Source of the DNA: Mycolicibacterium mageritense
GTDB taxonomy: Bacteria > Actinomycetota > Actinomycetes > Mycobacteriales > Mycobacteriaceae
Direction of reading: 5' to 3'
Assembly: GCF_010727475.1 (NCBI RefSeq)
Contig: NZ_AP022567.1
Coordinates: forward strand, 5,828,001 to 5,892,000
Length of the DNA: 64,000 nt
Numbering within the stretch: the first letter of the stretch is position 1; each line of letters begins with the position of its first letter. Below, piece after piece: positions 1 through 7,902 of this stretch. The notes beneath the pieces are model-generated. The model worked only from the letters and a program-made list of their open reading frames with translations. It was not told the origin of the DNA and did no database searches. A program made the position numbers and the translations under genes.

Positions 1-303
1 CTGCAGTCGATGAGCGAGGTCGCCGCGCCCGGCAACACCCCGAGCCTCGACGAGGTTCGCGACAAGATCGAGCGGCGCTACGCCAACGCGATCGGGCAGG
101 CCGAGCTGGCCCAGAACTCGGTGCAGGGCCGCATGATGGAGATCCAGCAGGCCAGTGTTCAGATGGCCGGTCACTCGCGGCTTGAGCAGATCCGCGCCTC
201 GATGCGTGGGGATGCGCTGCCCAGCGGCGGCGGCACCGCGACGCCTGCGACCCCTGCCGCCAACCCCACCCAGGCCACCCCAGAAAACCCCCTCGGCCAA
301 TAG
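1..303 (+). CDS. pspA: PspA/IM30-family phage-shock protein, C-terminal part (5' end outside window)
   Basis: The reading frame is open from the first base and ends at TAG 301-303, so only the C-terminal 100 residues are present. The visible part is an Ala/Gln-rich helix of the coiled-coil PspA type followed by a low-complexity Pro/Ala/Thr tail, as in the mycobacterial 35-kDa antigen homologue Rv2744c. PspA proteins bind the inner face of the membrane and protect it under envelope stress. The next gene downstream, 12 nt away, is the membrane partner pspM, matching the clgR-pspA-pspM order known in mycobacteria. The start and any upstream clgR lie outside the window. The ATG at position 10 is internal and is not proposed as a start. 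Confidence 0.85.
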   Translation: MQSMSEVAAPGNTPSLDEVRDKIERRYANAIGQAELAQNSVQGRMMEIQQASVQMAGHSRLEQIRASMRGDALPSGGGTATPATPAANPTQATPENPLGQ

Positions 304-315
304 CGTTTCGGAAGT

Positions 316-1152
316 GTGAACATGGCTACCAAGACCGGTCGAGGCGAAGCCTGGCAGTCGCTGCTGCAGCGTGGCGTGCAGCGGGGGATAGACACCGCAG
401 CCGACCTCTCGGGTGCGCTCTCCGAAAAGCTCAGCGCCGCCGCCGATCCGCGCGCCAAGCTGTTGCGCAAGCGGCGGTGGGCACTGCGGCTGGGGCTGTT
501 CTTCACCCTCGCGACGGGCTTCTGGGTCGTGGTGACAGCGGTCTTGGCGTCATGGAGCATCCCGGTCTGGGTGCTGATCATCACCGGGGCGATCGCGGCG
601 GGGGCGGCGTTCCCGGCCACGCTGCTGTGGCTGCGCTACCGCTGGCTGCGGGCCGCGCCGCTGCCCGCCGAACGCCCCGTGTCGGGACGCCGGTTGCCGC
701 CGTGGAGCTCGGCGGCCCGCCAGCCCATGTCGGCCCTGCTGGCCTCCGAGCGGGGCATGTTCTCCCTGCTCGGCGTGATGGAGCGGGGACAGATACTGCC
801 GCCCGACCAGTTGCGGGAGTTGACCGCGGTGGCCAACCAGACCGCGCGCACCATGGCGGCGACCGCCAACGAGGTGGTGTCGATGGAGCGGGCGATCGCC
901 AATGCCCCGCAGTCGCGGCCGCATCTGGTGCCGACCATCAACGCCTTCACCGCGCAGCTGGGCCAGGGTGTGCGGCAGTACAACGAAATGGTCACTGCCG
1001 CAGCGCAGCTCGTATCCGCCGCGAACAGCGGTCCGATGTCCACCGCGCCGCTCGCGCAGCAGCGCTACCGCAACGAGCTCACGGACGCCACCGACCGGCT
1101 GATCGGCTGGGCCCAGGCGTTCGACGAGCTCGGCCGGCTGCGCCGGGCCTGA
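316..1152 (+). CDS. pspM: PspM-like integral membrane protein of the phage-shock operon
   Basis: A protein of about 278 residues, close to Rv2743c (PspM). Two hydrophobic segments lie at roughly residues 55-80 and 84-105. They are followed by an Arg-rich stretch and a long soluble helical C-terminal half. Known mycobacterial PspM is a membrane partner of PspA in the envelope-stress response. The gene follows pspA by 12 nt, so co-transcription is likely. The start is GTG 316 or ATG 322, two codons later; neither has a strong Shine-Dalgarno. The third M. tuberculosis operon member, Rv2742c/PspN, is not found downstream; a gene on the opposite strand is there instead. Confidence 0.75.
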   Translation: MNMATKTGRGEAWQSLLQRGVQRGIDTAADLSGALSEKLSAAADPRAKLLRKRRWALRLGLFFTLATGFWVVVTAVLASWSIPVWVLIITGAIAAGAAFPATLLWLRYRWLRAAPLPAERPVSGRRLPPWSSAARQPMSALLASERGMFSLLGVMERGQILPPDQLRELTAVANQTARTMAATANEVVSMERAIANAPQSRPHLVPTINAFTAQLGQGVRQYNEMVTAAAQLVSAANSGPMSTAPLAQQRYRNELTDATDRLIGWAQAFDELGRLRRA

Positions 1153-1155
1153 GGC

Positions 1156-1569
1156 TCACACCGCGCTGCTGCTGGGCGGCCCCGATCGGGGGCCGTACTT
1201 CTCGATGTAGGCCTGGTGGATGTGGGCGTCCTTCTCGCGCTTGAGCTTGTCCACCAGGTTCGGATCCAGACCGTGCACTCGCAGCATGTGCTTGCGCCAG
1301 ATCTTGTTCAGCGCATGCGAGAAGTAGATGAACGGGATGAGGATCGGGATCGTCATGCTCAGCCGCACGTCCCATGACGTGGGGACGAACAGGAACGGCG
1401 CCAGGATCAGCACGGCAGGCACCAGAACCCGCAGCATCATGCGGCGGGTGGCGCCCTTGCCGGTCAGATCCTCGCGGACCCAGTCGAGCATCGAATCCGG
1501 CAGCCGTCGGCCCAGGCAGTAGCCGACCAGCTGGAACGGGTTGGGTTTGCTGCGTCCGGTGGTGGCCAT
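1156..1569 (-). CDS. DUF5313-type small membrane protein
   Basis: 137 residues. The N-terminal region is basic and contains the sequence NPFQLVGYCLGRRLP, typical of the mycobacterial DUF5313 group. Two hydrophobic segments sit at about residues 45-63 and 68-85. The charged C-terminal tail contains a YIEKYGP motif. No catalytic motif is seen and the function is unknown. It converges on pspM with a 3-nt gap and follows ephG on the same strand by 6 nt, so it is probably co-transcribed with ephG. The family name is from recognition of the sequence; it was not searched. Confidence 0.65.
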   Translation of the reverse strand: MATTGRSKPNPFQLVGYCLGRRLPDSMLDWVREDLTGKGATRRMMLRVLVPAVLILAPFLFVPTSWDVRLSMTIPILIPFIYFSHALNKIWRKHMLRVHGLDPNLVDKLKREKDAHIHQAYIEKYGPRSGPPSSSAV

Positions 1570-1575
1570 CGGGCT

Positions 1576-2010
1576 CTACAGCTTCGCTCGGACGGACGGG
1601 ACCACGACGCCGACCAGGCCCCGCACGGTCGCCTTGAACATGTCGAAGAAGTCGAAGTAGTCCCGCCACAGGGTGATTCGGCCGTCGTGCACCTCGAACA
1701 CCCCGCACACCCAGAACTGCAGCCGCAACGGGCCAACGGTCAGCGCGTCGGTCCGTTCCGTCAGCACCGAGGCGCCGTCGGCGGCGATCCGGTGAATCTT
1801 CACCTCGAAGCCCATCCGGCCCTCCATCGACCGGAACAGCTTCATCGCGCGATTGCGGCCGTAGATGGTCGGCAGCCCGACGTTCTGGTACACGAGGCTC
1901 TGTGCCAGCGAGTTCTCGGCGATCTGGAAATCCTGGTCCTGCAGTGCGCCGAGGAAGCTCTCGACCGTGCCGGTCGGGCTCTGCACCGCCGCCGATATTT
2001 GGTCAGCCAT
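1576..2010 (-). CDS. ephG: Limonene-1,2-epoxide hydrolase family protein (EphG-like)
   Basis: 144 residues, matching the length of Rv2740 (EphG, 149 aa). The fold family is the small SnoaL/limonene-epoxide hydrolase type. Residues corresponding to the known active site are all present: Tyr41 and Asn43 (VYQNV), Arg86 and Asp88 (ERTD), and Asp117 (WRDYFD). These activate water for direct attack on an epoxide. The M. tuberculosis enzyme acts on bulky lipid or sterol epoxides; the substrate here is unknown. It diverges from the glycosyltransferase gene over a 41-bp gap and precedes the DUF5313 gene by 6 nt. Confidence 0.85.
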   Translation of the reverse strand: MADQISAAVQSPTGTVESFLGALQDQDFQIAENSLAQSLVYQNVGLPTIYGRNRAMKLFRSMEGRMGFEVKIHRIAADGASVLTERTDALTVGPLRLQFWVCGVFEVHDGRITLWRDYFDFFDMFKATVRGLVGVVVPSVRAKL

Positions 2011-2051
2011 GCCCGAAGCCTAATGCGCAACAGGTGTGGCAGGGTAAGCCG

Positions 2052-3224
2052 GTGCGCGTAGCTGTGGTCGCAGGCCCCGATCCCGGACATGCTTTCCCGG
2101 CCATCGCGCTGTGCCTGAAACTCCTCGCGGCAGGTGATGCCCCGACCCTGTTCACCGGGGTCGAATGGCTCGACACCGCGCGGGACGCGGGGATCGACGC
2201 AGAAGAACTGGCGGGGCTGGATCCCACCGACGACGATGACGACGCCGACGCCGGGGAGAAGATTCACCGGCGCGCGGCGCGCATGGCCGTCCTCAATACC
2301 CCGCGGTTCGCCGAATTGGGTCTTGACCTGGTGGTTTCCGACGTCATCACGGCGTGCGGCGGGTTGGCCGCCGAGCTGCTCGGGCTGCCCTGGATCGAAC
2401 TCGACCCGCACCCGCTCTACCTGCCGTCCAAGGGGTTGCCGCCGATCGGCAGCGGACTGGCACCGGGAGTCGGGCTCCGAGGCCGGCTGCGCGACACCGT
2501 GATGCGGGCGCTGACCGCGCGGTCGTGGCAGGAGGGCCTGCGCCAACGTGGCGCGGCGCGGGTGTCGATCGGGCTGCCCGCGGCCGACCCGGGACCGGTG
2601 CGCCGGTTGATCGCGACGCTGCCCGCACTGGAGGTGCCGCGCCCGGACTGGCCGGCCGAGGCCGTCTTGGTGGGACCGCTGCATTTCGAGCCGACCGCGG
2701 CGACGCTGGCGATTCCGCCCGGAACCGGGCCGGTCGTGATGGTGGCTCCGTCCACGGCCACCACCGGGACACAGGGCATGGCCGAATTGGTGCTCGACAC
2801 GTTGCGTCCGGGCGACACGCTGCCCGAGGGGACACGCGTGGTCGTCTCGCGGCTCGGTGGAGCCGACCTCGACGTGCCGCCCTGGGCGACCGTGGGCCTC
2901 GGGCGCCAGGACGAACTGCTCGCGCATGCCGATCTGGCGATCTGTGGCGGCGGCCACGGAATGGTGGCCAAGGCGCTGCTCGCCGGTGTGCCCATGGTCG
3001 TCGTGCCCGGCGGGGGAGACCAGTGGGAGATCGCCAATCGTGTTGTACGCCAGGGCAGTGCGCGGTTGGTACGGCCCCTGACCGCGGATTCGTTGGCCGC
3101 CGCCGTCGGCACGGTGCTCGGTTCGCCGGGCTACCGCGAGGCCGCGCGGCGCGCCGGAGCGTCGGCCGCGGAGGTCGCGGATCCGGTACAGGTGTGCCAC
3201 GACGCGCTCACCCTGGCTGGGTAG
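2052..3224 (+). CDS. GT1-type (UDP-)glycosyltransferase, Rv2739c-like
   Basis: 390 residues from GTG 2052, equal in size to Rv2739c; the open frame reaches further upstream but overlaps ephG, so this start is preferred. The N-terminus (VRVAVVAGPDPGHAFPAI) is the typical first Rossmann strand with a GHxxP motif. The C-terminal half carries the donor-binding motif ICGGGHGMVAKALLAGVPMVVVP, which resembles macrolide/UDP glycosyltransferases. An unusual acidic stretch (DPTDDDDDADAGE) lies at about residues 58-70. The acceptor is unknown. DUF3046 follows 10 nt downstream, as in M. tuberculosis. Confidence 0.8.
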   Translation: MRVAVVAGPDPGHAFPAIALCLKLLAAGDAPTLFTGVEWLDTARDAGIDAEELAGLDPTDDDDDADAGEKIHRRAARMAVLNTPRFAELGLDLVVSDVITACGGLAAELLGLPWIELDPHPLYLPSKGLPPIGSGLAPGVGLRGRLRDTVMRALTARSWQEGLRQRGAARVSIGLPAADPGPVRRLIATLPALEVPRPDWPAEAVLVGPLHFEPTAATLAIPPGTGPVVMVAPSTATTGTQGMAELVLDTLRPGDTLPEGTRVVVSRLGGADLDVPPWATVGLGRQDELLAHADLAICGGGHGMVAKALLAGVPMVVVPGGGDQWEIANRVVRQGSARLVRPLTADSLAAAVGTVLGSPGYREAARRAGASAAEVADPVQVCHDALTLAG

Positions 3225-3234
3225 GTTGGTGGGC

Positions 3235-3429
3235 GTGCGGTTGACGGAATTCCACGAACTCCTGGACGGTCAGTTCGGCGCGATGCGGGGACGCTCGCTG
3301 CTCGTCGACCACGTGCTGACCGCTCTCGGCGGCCGGACCGGCGCCCAGGCCATCGAGGACGGCGTCGATCCGCGCGACGTGTGGCGGGCGTTGTGCGCGG
3401 ACTTCGATGTCCCGCGCGATCAATGGTGA
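3235..3429 (+). CDS. DUF3046 protein (Rv2738c-like)
   Basis: A 64-residue soluble protein starting at GTG 3235 with MRLTEFHELL, the conserved N-terminus of the DUF3046 family. TTG 3226 and GTG 3229 are alternative in-frame starts but would add only a few residues. The C-terminus ends in DVPRDQW. It is conserved beside recA in many actinobacteria; its function is unknown. It follows the glycosyltransferase by 10 nt and is likely in the same transcript. Confidence 0.8.
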   Translation: MRLTEFHELLDGQFGAMRGRSLLVDHVLTALGGRTGAQAIEDGVDPRDVWRALCADFDVPRDQW

Positions 3430-3472
3430 CGCGCATCTTTTAGTGGATCGCTTCTAGGGGTATACCGGAGTT

Positions 3473-3676
3473 ATGCGCCTGGGTGAGCACCCGCAACGGA
3501 CACCGTTCTACGGTGTGCTGCTGGTCATCGGCGCTGTTCTGCTGTGCTGGCTGGTCGCCTCGACCTTGGGTGGCTGGCACGCGGCTGTCGGGTACTTCGT
3601 GGCGATCGGCGTCGGGGCGTTCGGGTTCGTCATGACGCTGCGGGATCTGGACGACTTCCCGCATTGGCGTAAGTGA
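3473..3676 (+). CDS. Small two-helix membrane protein, unknown function
   Basis: A 67-residue protein from ATG 3473. The N-terminal ten residues are polar. Two hydrophobic segments follow, at about residues 13-32 and 36-54, then a charged tail (LRDLDDFPHWRK). There are no cysteines in a motif and no recognisable domain. It lies between DUF3046 and the recA promoter. Codon use is like that of its neighbours, with G/C at most third positions, which supports a real gene. Confidence 0.6.
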   Translation: MRLGEHPQRTPFYGVLLVIGAVLLCWLVASTLGGWHAAVGYFVAIGVGAFGFVMTLRDLDDFPHWRK

Positions 3677-3739
3677 GCGCGGCAGCTCTCACCGGGTATT
3701 TCCCCATCACCCGCGCCGTCTGCGGCGTGTCTCCTTGAA

Positions 3740-3755
3740 TCGAACAGGTGTTCGT
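3740..3755 (+). promoter_or_regulatory. LexA box (SOS operator) upstream of recA
   Basis: The sequence is TCGAAC-AGGT-GTTCGT, one base from the mycobacterial LexA consensus TCGAAC-N4-GTTCGA. It lies 121 bp upstream of the recA ATG. LexA bound here would repress recA until RecA filaments trigger LexA self-cleavage. The lexA gene is in the same window. Confidence 0.88.
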
Positions 3756-3799
3756 CTAGGCTGGGCAATGTTCGACGGCTAGATGCTGGTCAAGGCGAC

Positions 3800-3822
3800 T
3801 TGTCGGTGGCTGCCTCTAGCGT
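3800..3822 (+). promoter_or_regulatory. RecA-NDp promoter (LexA-independent, PafBC-type) of recA
   Basis: The sequence TTGTCGGTG, then 8 nt, then TAGCGT, matches the described mycobacterial RecA-NDp consensus TTGTCRGTG-N8-TAnnnT exactly. This motif drives the LexA/RecA-independent DNA-damage response through PafBC. It sits 54 bp upstream of the recA start and 44 bp downstream of the LexA box, so recA has two damage-inducible inputs. Confidence 0.85.
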
Positions 3823-3876
3823 CACGGCCAACTGATCGAAAACCGATCACCGAACATCACGAGGACGGAGACACTC

Positions 3877-4926
3877 ATGGCGCCCCAGGCCCCCGATCGC
3901 GAAAAAGCCCTCGAGCTGGCGATGGCCCAGATCGACAAGAACTTCGGCAAAGGCTCGGTGATGCGCCTCGGCGAGGAAGTGCGTCAGCCGATCTCGGTCA
4001 TTCCCACCGGATCCATCTCGCTCGACGTCGCACTCGGCATCGGCGGTCTGCCCCGCGGTCGTGTCGTCGAGATCTACGGCCCGGAATCCTCGGGTAAGAC
4101 CACCGTCGCGCTGCACGCGGTGGCCAACGCCCAGGCCGCCGGCGGCATCGCGGCATTCATCGACGCCGAGCACGCGCTGGATCCCGAATACGCCAAGAAG
4201 CTCGGCGTGGACACCGATTCCCTGCTGGTGAGCCAGCCGGACACCGGTGAGCAGGCGCTGGAGATCGCCGACATGCTGGTGCGCTCGGGTGCCCTCGACA
4301 TCCTGGTGATCGACTCGGTGGCCGCTCTGGTGCCGCGCGCCGAGATCGAGGGTGAGATGGGTGACAGCCACGTGGGTCTGCAGGCCCGTCTGATGAGCCA
4401 GGCGCTGCGGAAGATGACCGGTGCGCTGAACAACTCGGGCACCACCGCGATCTTCATCAACCAGCTCCGCGAGAAGATCGGTGTGATGTTCGGCTCACCC
4501 GAAACCACCACGGGTGGTAAGGCTTTGAAGTTCTACGCCTCGGTCCGCCTGGATGTCCGCCGCATCGAGACCCTCAAGGACGGTACCGACGCGGTCGGTA
4601 ACCGCACCCGGGTCAAGGTCGTCAAGAACAAGGTTTCGCCGCCGTTCAAGCAGGCCGAGTTCGACATCCTCTACGGCCAGGGCATCAGCCGTGAGGGGTC
4701 GCTCATCGACATGGGTGTCGAGCACGGCTTCATCCGCAAGTCCGGATCCTGGTTCACCTACGAAGGTGAGCAGCTGGGTCAGGGCAAGGAGAACGCCCGT
4801 AAGTTCCTGCTGGAGAACGTCGATGTGGCCAACGAGATCGAGAAGAAGATCAAGGAGAAGCTCGGCATCGGTGCCGACGTGACCGCCGCGGCTGATGAAG
4901 CACTCCCGGCCCCAGTTGACTTCTGA
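3877..4926 (+). CDS. recA: RecA recombinase
   Basis: 349 residues, full length, beginning with ATG 3877 behind a GGAC/GGAG-rich leader. RecA forms ATP-dependent filaments on single-stranded DNA. It carries out strand exchange and stimulates LexA self-cleavage. The Walker A motif GPESSGKT is at residues 68-75, and the loop regions (EGEMGDSHVGLQAR and FINQLREKIGVMFG) are intact. Unlike M. tuberculosis RecA, there is no intein. The stop overlaps the start of recX by 32 nt, indicating translational coupling. Regulation is by the LexA box and RecA-NDp motif upstream. Confidence 0.99.
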   Translation: MAPQAPDREKALELAMAQIDKNFGKGSVMRLGEEVRQPISVIPTGSISLDVALGIGGLPRGRVVEIYGPESSGKTTVALHAVANAQAAGGIAAFIDAEHALDPEYAKKLGVDTDSLLVSQPDTGEQALEIADMLVRSGALDILVIDSVAALVPRAEIEGEMGDSHVGLQARLMSQALRKMTGALNNSGTTAIFINQLREKIGVMFGSPETTTGGKALKFYASVRLDVRRIETLKDGTDAVGNRTRVKVVKNKVSPPFKQAEFDILYGQGISREGSLIDMGVEHGFIRKSGSWFTYEGEQLGQGKENARKFLLENVDVANEIEKKIKEKLGIGADVTAAADEALPAPVDF

Positions 4927-5452
4927 GCCGGCTGACCAGCGCGGGGAGCAGGCGCAGGATCCTCGTAAACGCGAGGAACAGGCACGCGACGTGTGCCTGC
5001 GCCTGCTCACCGTGCGGGCACGGACCAGGGCCGAGCTGGAGGGCCAGCTGGCCAAGCGCGGCTATCCCGACGACGTCGGCGCGACAGTGCTCGATCGGCT
5101 GGCGCAGGTCGGGCTCATCGACGATGAGGACTTCGCCGAACAGTGGGTGCGCAGCCGTCACGCCAACGCGGGAAAGGGCAAGCGCGCCTTGGCCGTCGAG
5201 TTGCGCAAGAAGGGCGTCGACAACGACGTGATCGATGCGGCGCTCGCCGACCTGGATCCGGCTGCCGAACGGCAGCGTGCCGAGCAGTTGGTCCGCGACA
5301 AGCTGCGCCGTGAACGCCTCGCCGACGACGACGACCTCAAGGTGAGGCGCAGGCTGGTCGGCATGCTCGCCCGCCGCGGCTACAGCCAGTCGATGGCCTT
5401 CGACGTCGTCAGTGTCGAGTTGGCCAGCGAACGGGAGCGCCGCCGAGTCTGA
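4895..5452 (+). CDS. recX: Regulatory protein RecX
   Basis: 185 residues. RecX binds RecA filaments and inhibits ATPase activity and strand exchange, limiting toxic RecA overproduction. The protein is the expected series of three-helix RecX repeats; motifs such as LAKRGYPDDV, GLIDDEDFAEQWVRSR and LARRGYSQSMAFDVV are recognisable. The ATG at 4895 lies inside recA, giving a 32-nt overlap close to that known in other mycobacteria. The first 30 residues are polar and variable, so a later start is possible but has no better support. Confidence 0.93.
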   Translation: MKHSRPQLTSEPADQRGEQAQDPRKREEQARDVCLRLLTVRARTRAELEGQLAKRGYPDDVGATVLDRLAQVGLIDDEDFAEQWVRSRHANAGKGKRALAVELRKKGVDNDVIDAALADLDPAAERQRAEQLVRDKLRRERLADDDDLKVRRRLVGMLARRGYSQSMAFDVVSVELASERERRRV

Positions 5453-5482
5453 GACCGGGCGGCCGGTCCCCGTCCGGTGGCG

Positions 5483-6370
5483 TCAGATCGAGCCGCCGGC
5501 ACCCGCGCCGAACGATCCCTGGGTGATCGGCTGGATGTGCATGGGCTCGGGGCCGCGCCTGGCCCGGCGCATGCGTCCTTCCAGCCAGATGGCGAATCGG
5601 GACAGCGCGAAGTTGACACTGATCATCAAGATGGCGATCACGATCAGCGCGGGGATGTAGTTGCCGTAGGCAGAGCCGACCTGGGTGCCTTGGCGCACCA
5701 TCTCCAGGAAGGTGATCTGGTACCCGATCGCGGTGTCCTTCAGGACGACCACCATCTGTGAGATCAGCACCGGCAGCATCGACGTGACGGCCTGGGGAAG
5801 CAGGATCAGCCGCATGGTCTGGCCCCAGCGCAGGCCGAGCGAGGACGCGGCCTCCGACTGTCCGCGGGGCAGCGCGTTGACGCCGGCCCGGACGATCTCG
5901 GCGATGACGGCGCCGTTGTACAGCGTCAGGCCTGTGATGACGCCCGCCAACGCCAGGTGCTTGGACAGGAACATGTCGTACTGCGCGTACAGAAAGTAGG
6001 CGAAGATCATCATGATCAGCACCGGCACCGCGCGGAAGAACTCGACCACGACCGCCGAGGGCAACCGGATCAGGGGATGCGTGGACAACCGCCCCACCCC
6101 CAGCAGAAACCCCAGCACGACCGCCAGCACGATCGACACGGCCGCGGCCGTCAGAGTGCCCTGAATACCGGGCAGGATGTAGGTCTTCCACAGGTTGGGC
6201 GTCAGGAACGGTTCCCACTTCGCGGCGGTGAGCTGGCCCTTGGACTCCAGCTTGGAGTACACCACCCAGACCACCAGCGCCGTGAGGACCAGTGTGACGG
6301 CCGTGACGACGCGGTTGCGCAGCAGCGCGCGCGGGCCGGGGGCGTCGAACAGAACCGATGTCCCGGTCAC
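5483..6370 (-). CDS. gluD: Amino-acid ABC transporter permease GluD-like
   Basis: 295 residues from GTG 6370, which overlaps the TGA of gluC (GTGA). It is an inner-membrane permease of the His/Glu/Gln/Arg class. The N-terminal hydrophobic helix is at about residues 20-40. The transmembrane core contains the EAA-type loop GQSEAASSLGLRWGQTMRLILLPQA that docks on the ATPase. The tail ends in a Gly/Ala-rich stretch. With GluC, GluB and GluA it would import glutamate or a similar polar amino acid; the substrate is inferred from similarity to corynebacterial gluABCD. It converges on recX. Confidence 0.85.
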   Translation of the reverse strand: MTGTSVLFDAPGPRALLRNRVVTAVTLVLTALVVWVVYSKLESKGQLTAAKWEPFLTPNLWKTYILPGIQGTLTAAAVSIVLAVVLGFLLGVGRLSTHPLIRLPSAVVVEFFRAVPVLIMMIFAYFLYAQYDMFLSKHLALAGVITGLTLYNGAVIAEIVRAGVNALPRGQSEAASSLGLRWGQTMRLILLPQAVTSMLPVLISQMVVVLKDTAIGYQITFLEMVRQGTQVGSAYGNYIPALIVIAILMISVNFALSRFAIWLEGRMRRARRGPEPMHIQPITQGSFGAGAGGSI

Positions 6371-7047
6371 CTGGCCACCGCCAACCGCTTGCCGAGCCAG
6401 CTGAAGAACAACCCCATCGGCAGCGTCAGGATGACGAACCCGACCATGAAGATGGCGCCGATGTAGATCAGTGCTGCCTCGTTCTCGATCATCGTCTTCA
6501 TCAACAATGCGGCCTCCGCGACGCCGATCGCCGACGCAATGGTCGTGTTTTTCGTCAACGCGATCAGCACCGACCCGAGCGGATTGATCACCGAGCGAAA
6601 TGCCTGCGGCAGCAGAATCATTCGCAGGTTCTGACCGAACGTGAAACCCAACGACCGCGCCGCCTCGGCCTGGCCCAGTGGCACGGTGTTGACCCCCGAG
6701 CGCACCGTCTCGCACACGAACGCGGCGGTGTAGACGATGAACCCGAGCACGGCCAGCCGGAAATTGCTGTCTTCGATCGACGTCAGCGACGTCGAATCGA
6801 CCAGCGTGATGCCCAGCGTCTGGGACAGCCCGAACGAGCAGAACAGGATGATCAGCGTCAAGGGCGTGTTGCGCACCACGTTGACGTAGAGGGTGCCGAT
6901 CCAGTTGAGCATCGGCACCGGCGACAGCCGCATCGCAGCCAACAGTGTGCCCAGGATCAGTGCCCCGACAGCCGAATACACCGTCAACTGGATGGTGGTC
7001 CAGAACGCCTCGAGGATCTGGCTCTGGTACTTGCTGAACAGGTCCAC
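6367..7047 (-). CDS. gluC: Amino-acid ABC transporter permease GluC-like
   Basis: 226 residues. This is the second membrane subunit of the importer, with about five hydrophobic segments. The EAA loop reads GQAEAARSLGFTFGQNLRMILLPQA near the middle. It lies 16 nt after gluB and overlaps gluD by 4 nt, so the genes form one leftward operon. The family is the HisM/GlnP permease group. Confidence 0.87.
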   Translation of the reverse strand: MDLFSKYQSQILEAFWTTIQLTVYSAVGALILGTLLAAMRLSPVPMLNWIGTLYVNVVRNTPLTLIILFCSFGLSQTLGITLVDSTSLTSIEDSNFRLAVLGFIVYTAAFVCETVRSGVNTVPLGQAEAARSLGFTFGQNLRMILLPQAFRSVINPLGSVLIALTKNTTIASAIGVAEAALLMKTMIENEAALIYIGAIFMVGFVILTLPMGLFFSWLGKRLAVAR

Positions 7048-7063
7048 GTCGGCCGGCGACCGC

Positions 7064-7876
7064 TTACTTGTCGACCGAAGGCGGCGTCGGCACGGTGATG
7101 CCTGCCGGTCCGAGGTTCTTCTCGAACGCGGCCTTCCACGCGCCGTCCTTCTCCATCTTGGTGATCGCGTCGTTGATCTTGGTGCGCAGCTCGGTGTCGC
7201 CCTTCTTCAGGCCGATGCCGTAGCGCTCTTCCGAGAACGTTCCGCCCACCACCTTGAAGGTGCCGGGGCTCTGCGCGGCGTAGCCGGCGAGGATCACCTC
7301 ATCGGTGGTCACCGCGTCGATCGCGCCGTTCTTCAACGCTTCGACGCATGCCGAGTAGGTGTCGTACTGCTGCAGCTGGACACCCGGGTACTTGTCCTTG
7401 ATGCGCTGCGCGGGTGTGGAACCCGACACCGAGCACAGCTTCTTGTTGTTCTGCAAAGACTCCGCGCCGGTGATGTCGGTGTTGTCGGCCTTGACCAACA
7501 GGCTCTGCCCGGTGATCAGGTACGGCCCGGCGAAGTCGACCTTCTCCTTGCGGGCGTCGGTGATCGAGTAGGTCGCGACGATGTATTTGACCTGGTCGTT
7601 CTGGATCAGGGTCTCGCGCTGGCCGGACGGGGATTCCTTCCACTCGATCTGGTCCTCGTTGTAACCGAGTTCCTTGGCGACGTACTTCGCCACGTCGACG
7701 TCGAATCCGCTCATGGTGCCGTCGGGGTTCTTCAGACCCAGTCCGGGCTGGTCGTACTTGGTGCCGATGACGATCTTGTTGCCTTCGTCGCCACCACCGC
7801 CGCAGGCGGTCGCGGTGAGCGGAAGTGCGACCGCGAGTGCGACGGCACCGATCAGCTTGAACGACACAGTGGGCAT
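7064..7876 (-). CDS. gluB: Solute-binding lipoprotein GluB-like
   Basis: 270 residues when started at ATG 7876. This start is chosen because GAAAGGA stands about 9 nt upstream; an ATG at 7903 in the same frame is weaker. A lipoprotein signal (hydrophobic core, then TATAC) puts the lipidated cysteine at residue 25. The rest is a periplasmic-binding fold of the SBP_bac_3 type, with GTKYDQPGLGLKNPDG at the front and typical VTTDEVILAGYA and FEKNLGPAGI motifs later. It delivers the ligand, probably glutamate, glutamine or a related amino acid, to GluC/GluD. Confidence 0.88.
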   Translation of the reverse strand: MPTVSFKLIGAVALAVALPLTATACGGGGDEGNKIVIGTKYDQPGLGLKNPDGTMSGFDVDVAKYVAKELGYNEDQIEWKESPSGQRETLIQNDQVKYIVATYSITDARKEKVDFAGPYLITGQSLLVKADNTDITGAESLQNNKKLCSVSGSTPAQRIKDKYPGVQLQQYDTYSACVEALKNGAIDAVTTDEVILAGYAAQSPGTFKVVGGTFSEERYGIGLKKGDTELRTKINDAITKMEKDGAWKAAFEKNLGPAGITVPTPPSVDK

Positions 7877-7902
7877 GGTTCTGGTTCCTTTCACCTTCAG
7901 CA

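Noticed and set aside
3877..4926. Intein in recA, as in M. tuberculosis
   Set aside because: The recA frame is 349 codons with continuous RecA sequence; no intein is present.
5483..6715. 410-residue version of the gluD frame
   Set aside because: The first 115 residues are in the gluC coding region and have no permease features; the GTG at 6370 overlapping the gluC stop is the better start.
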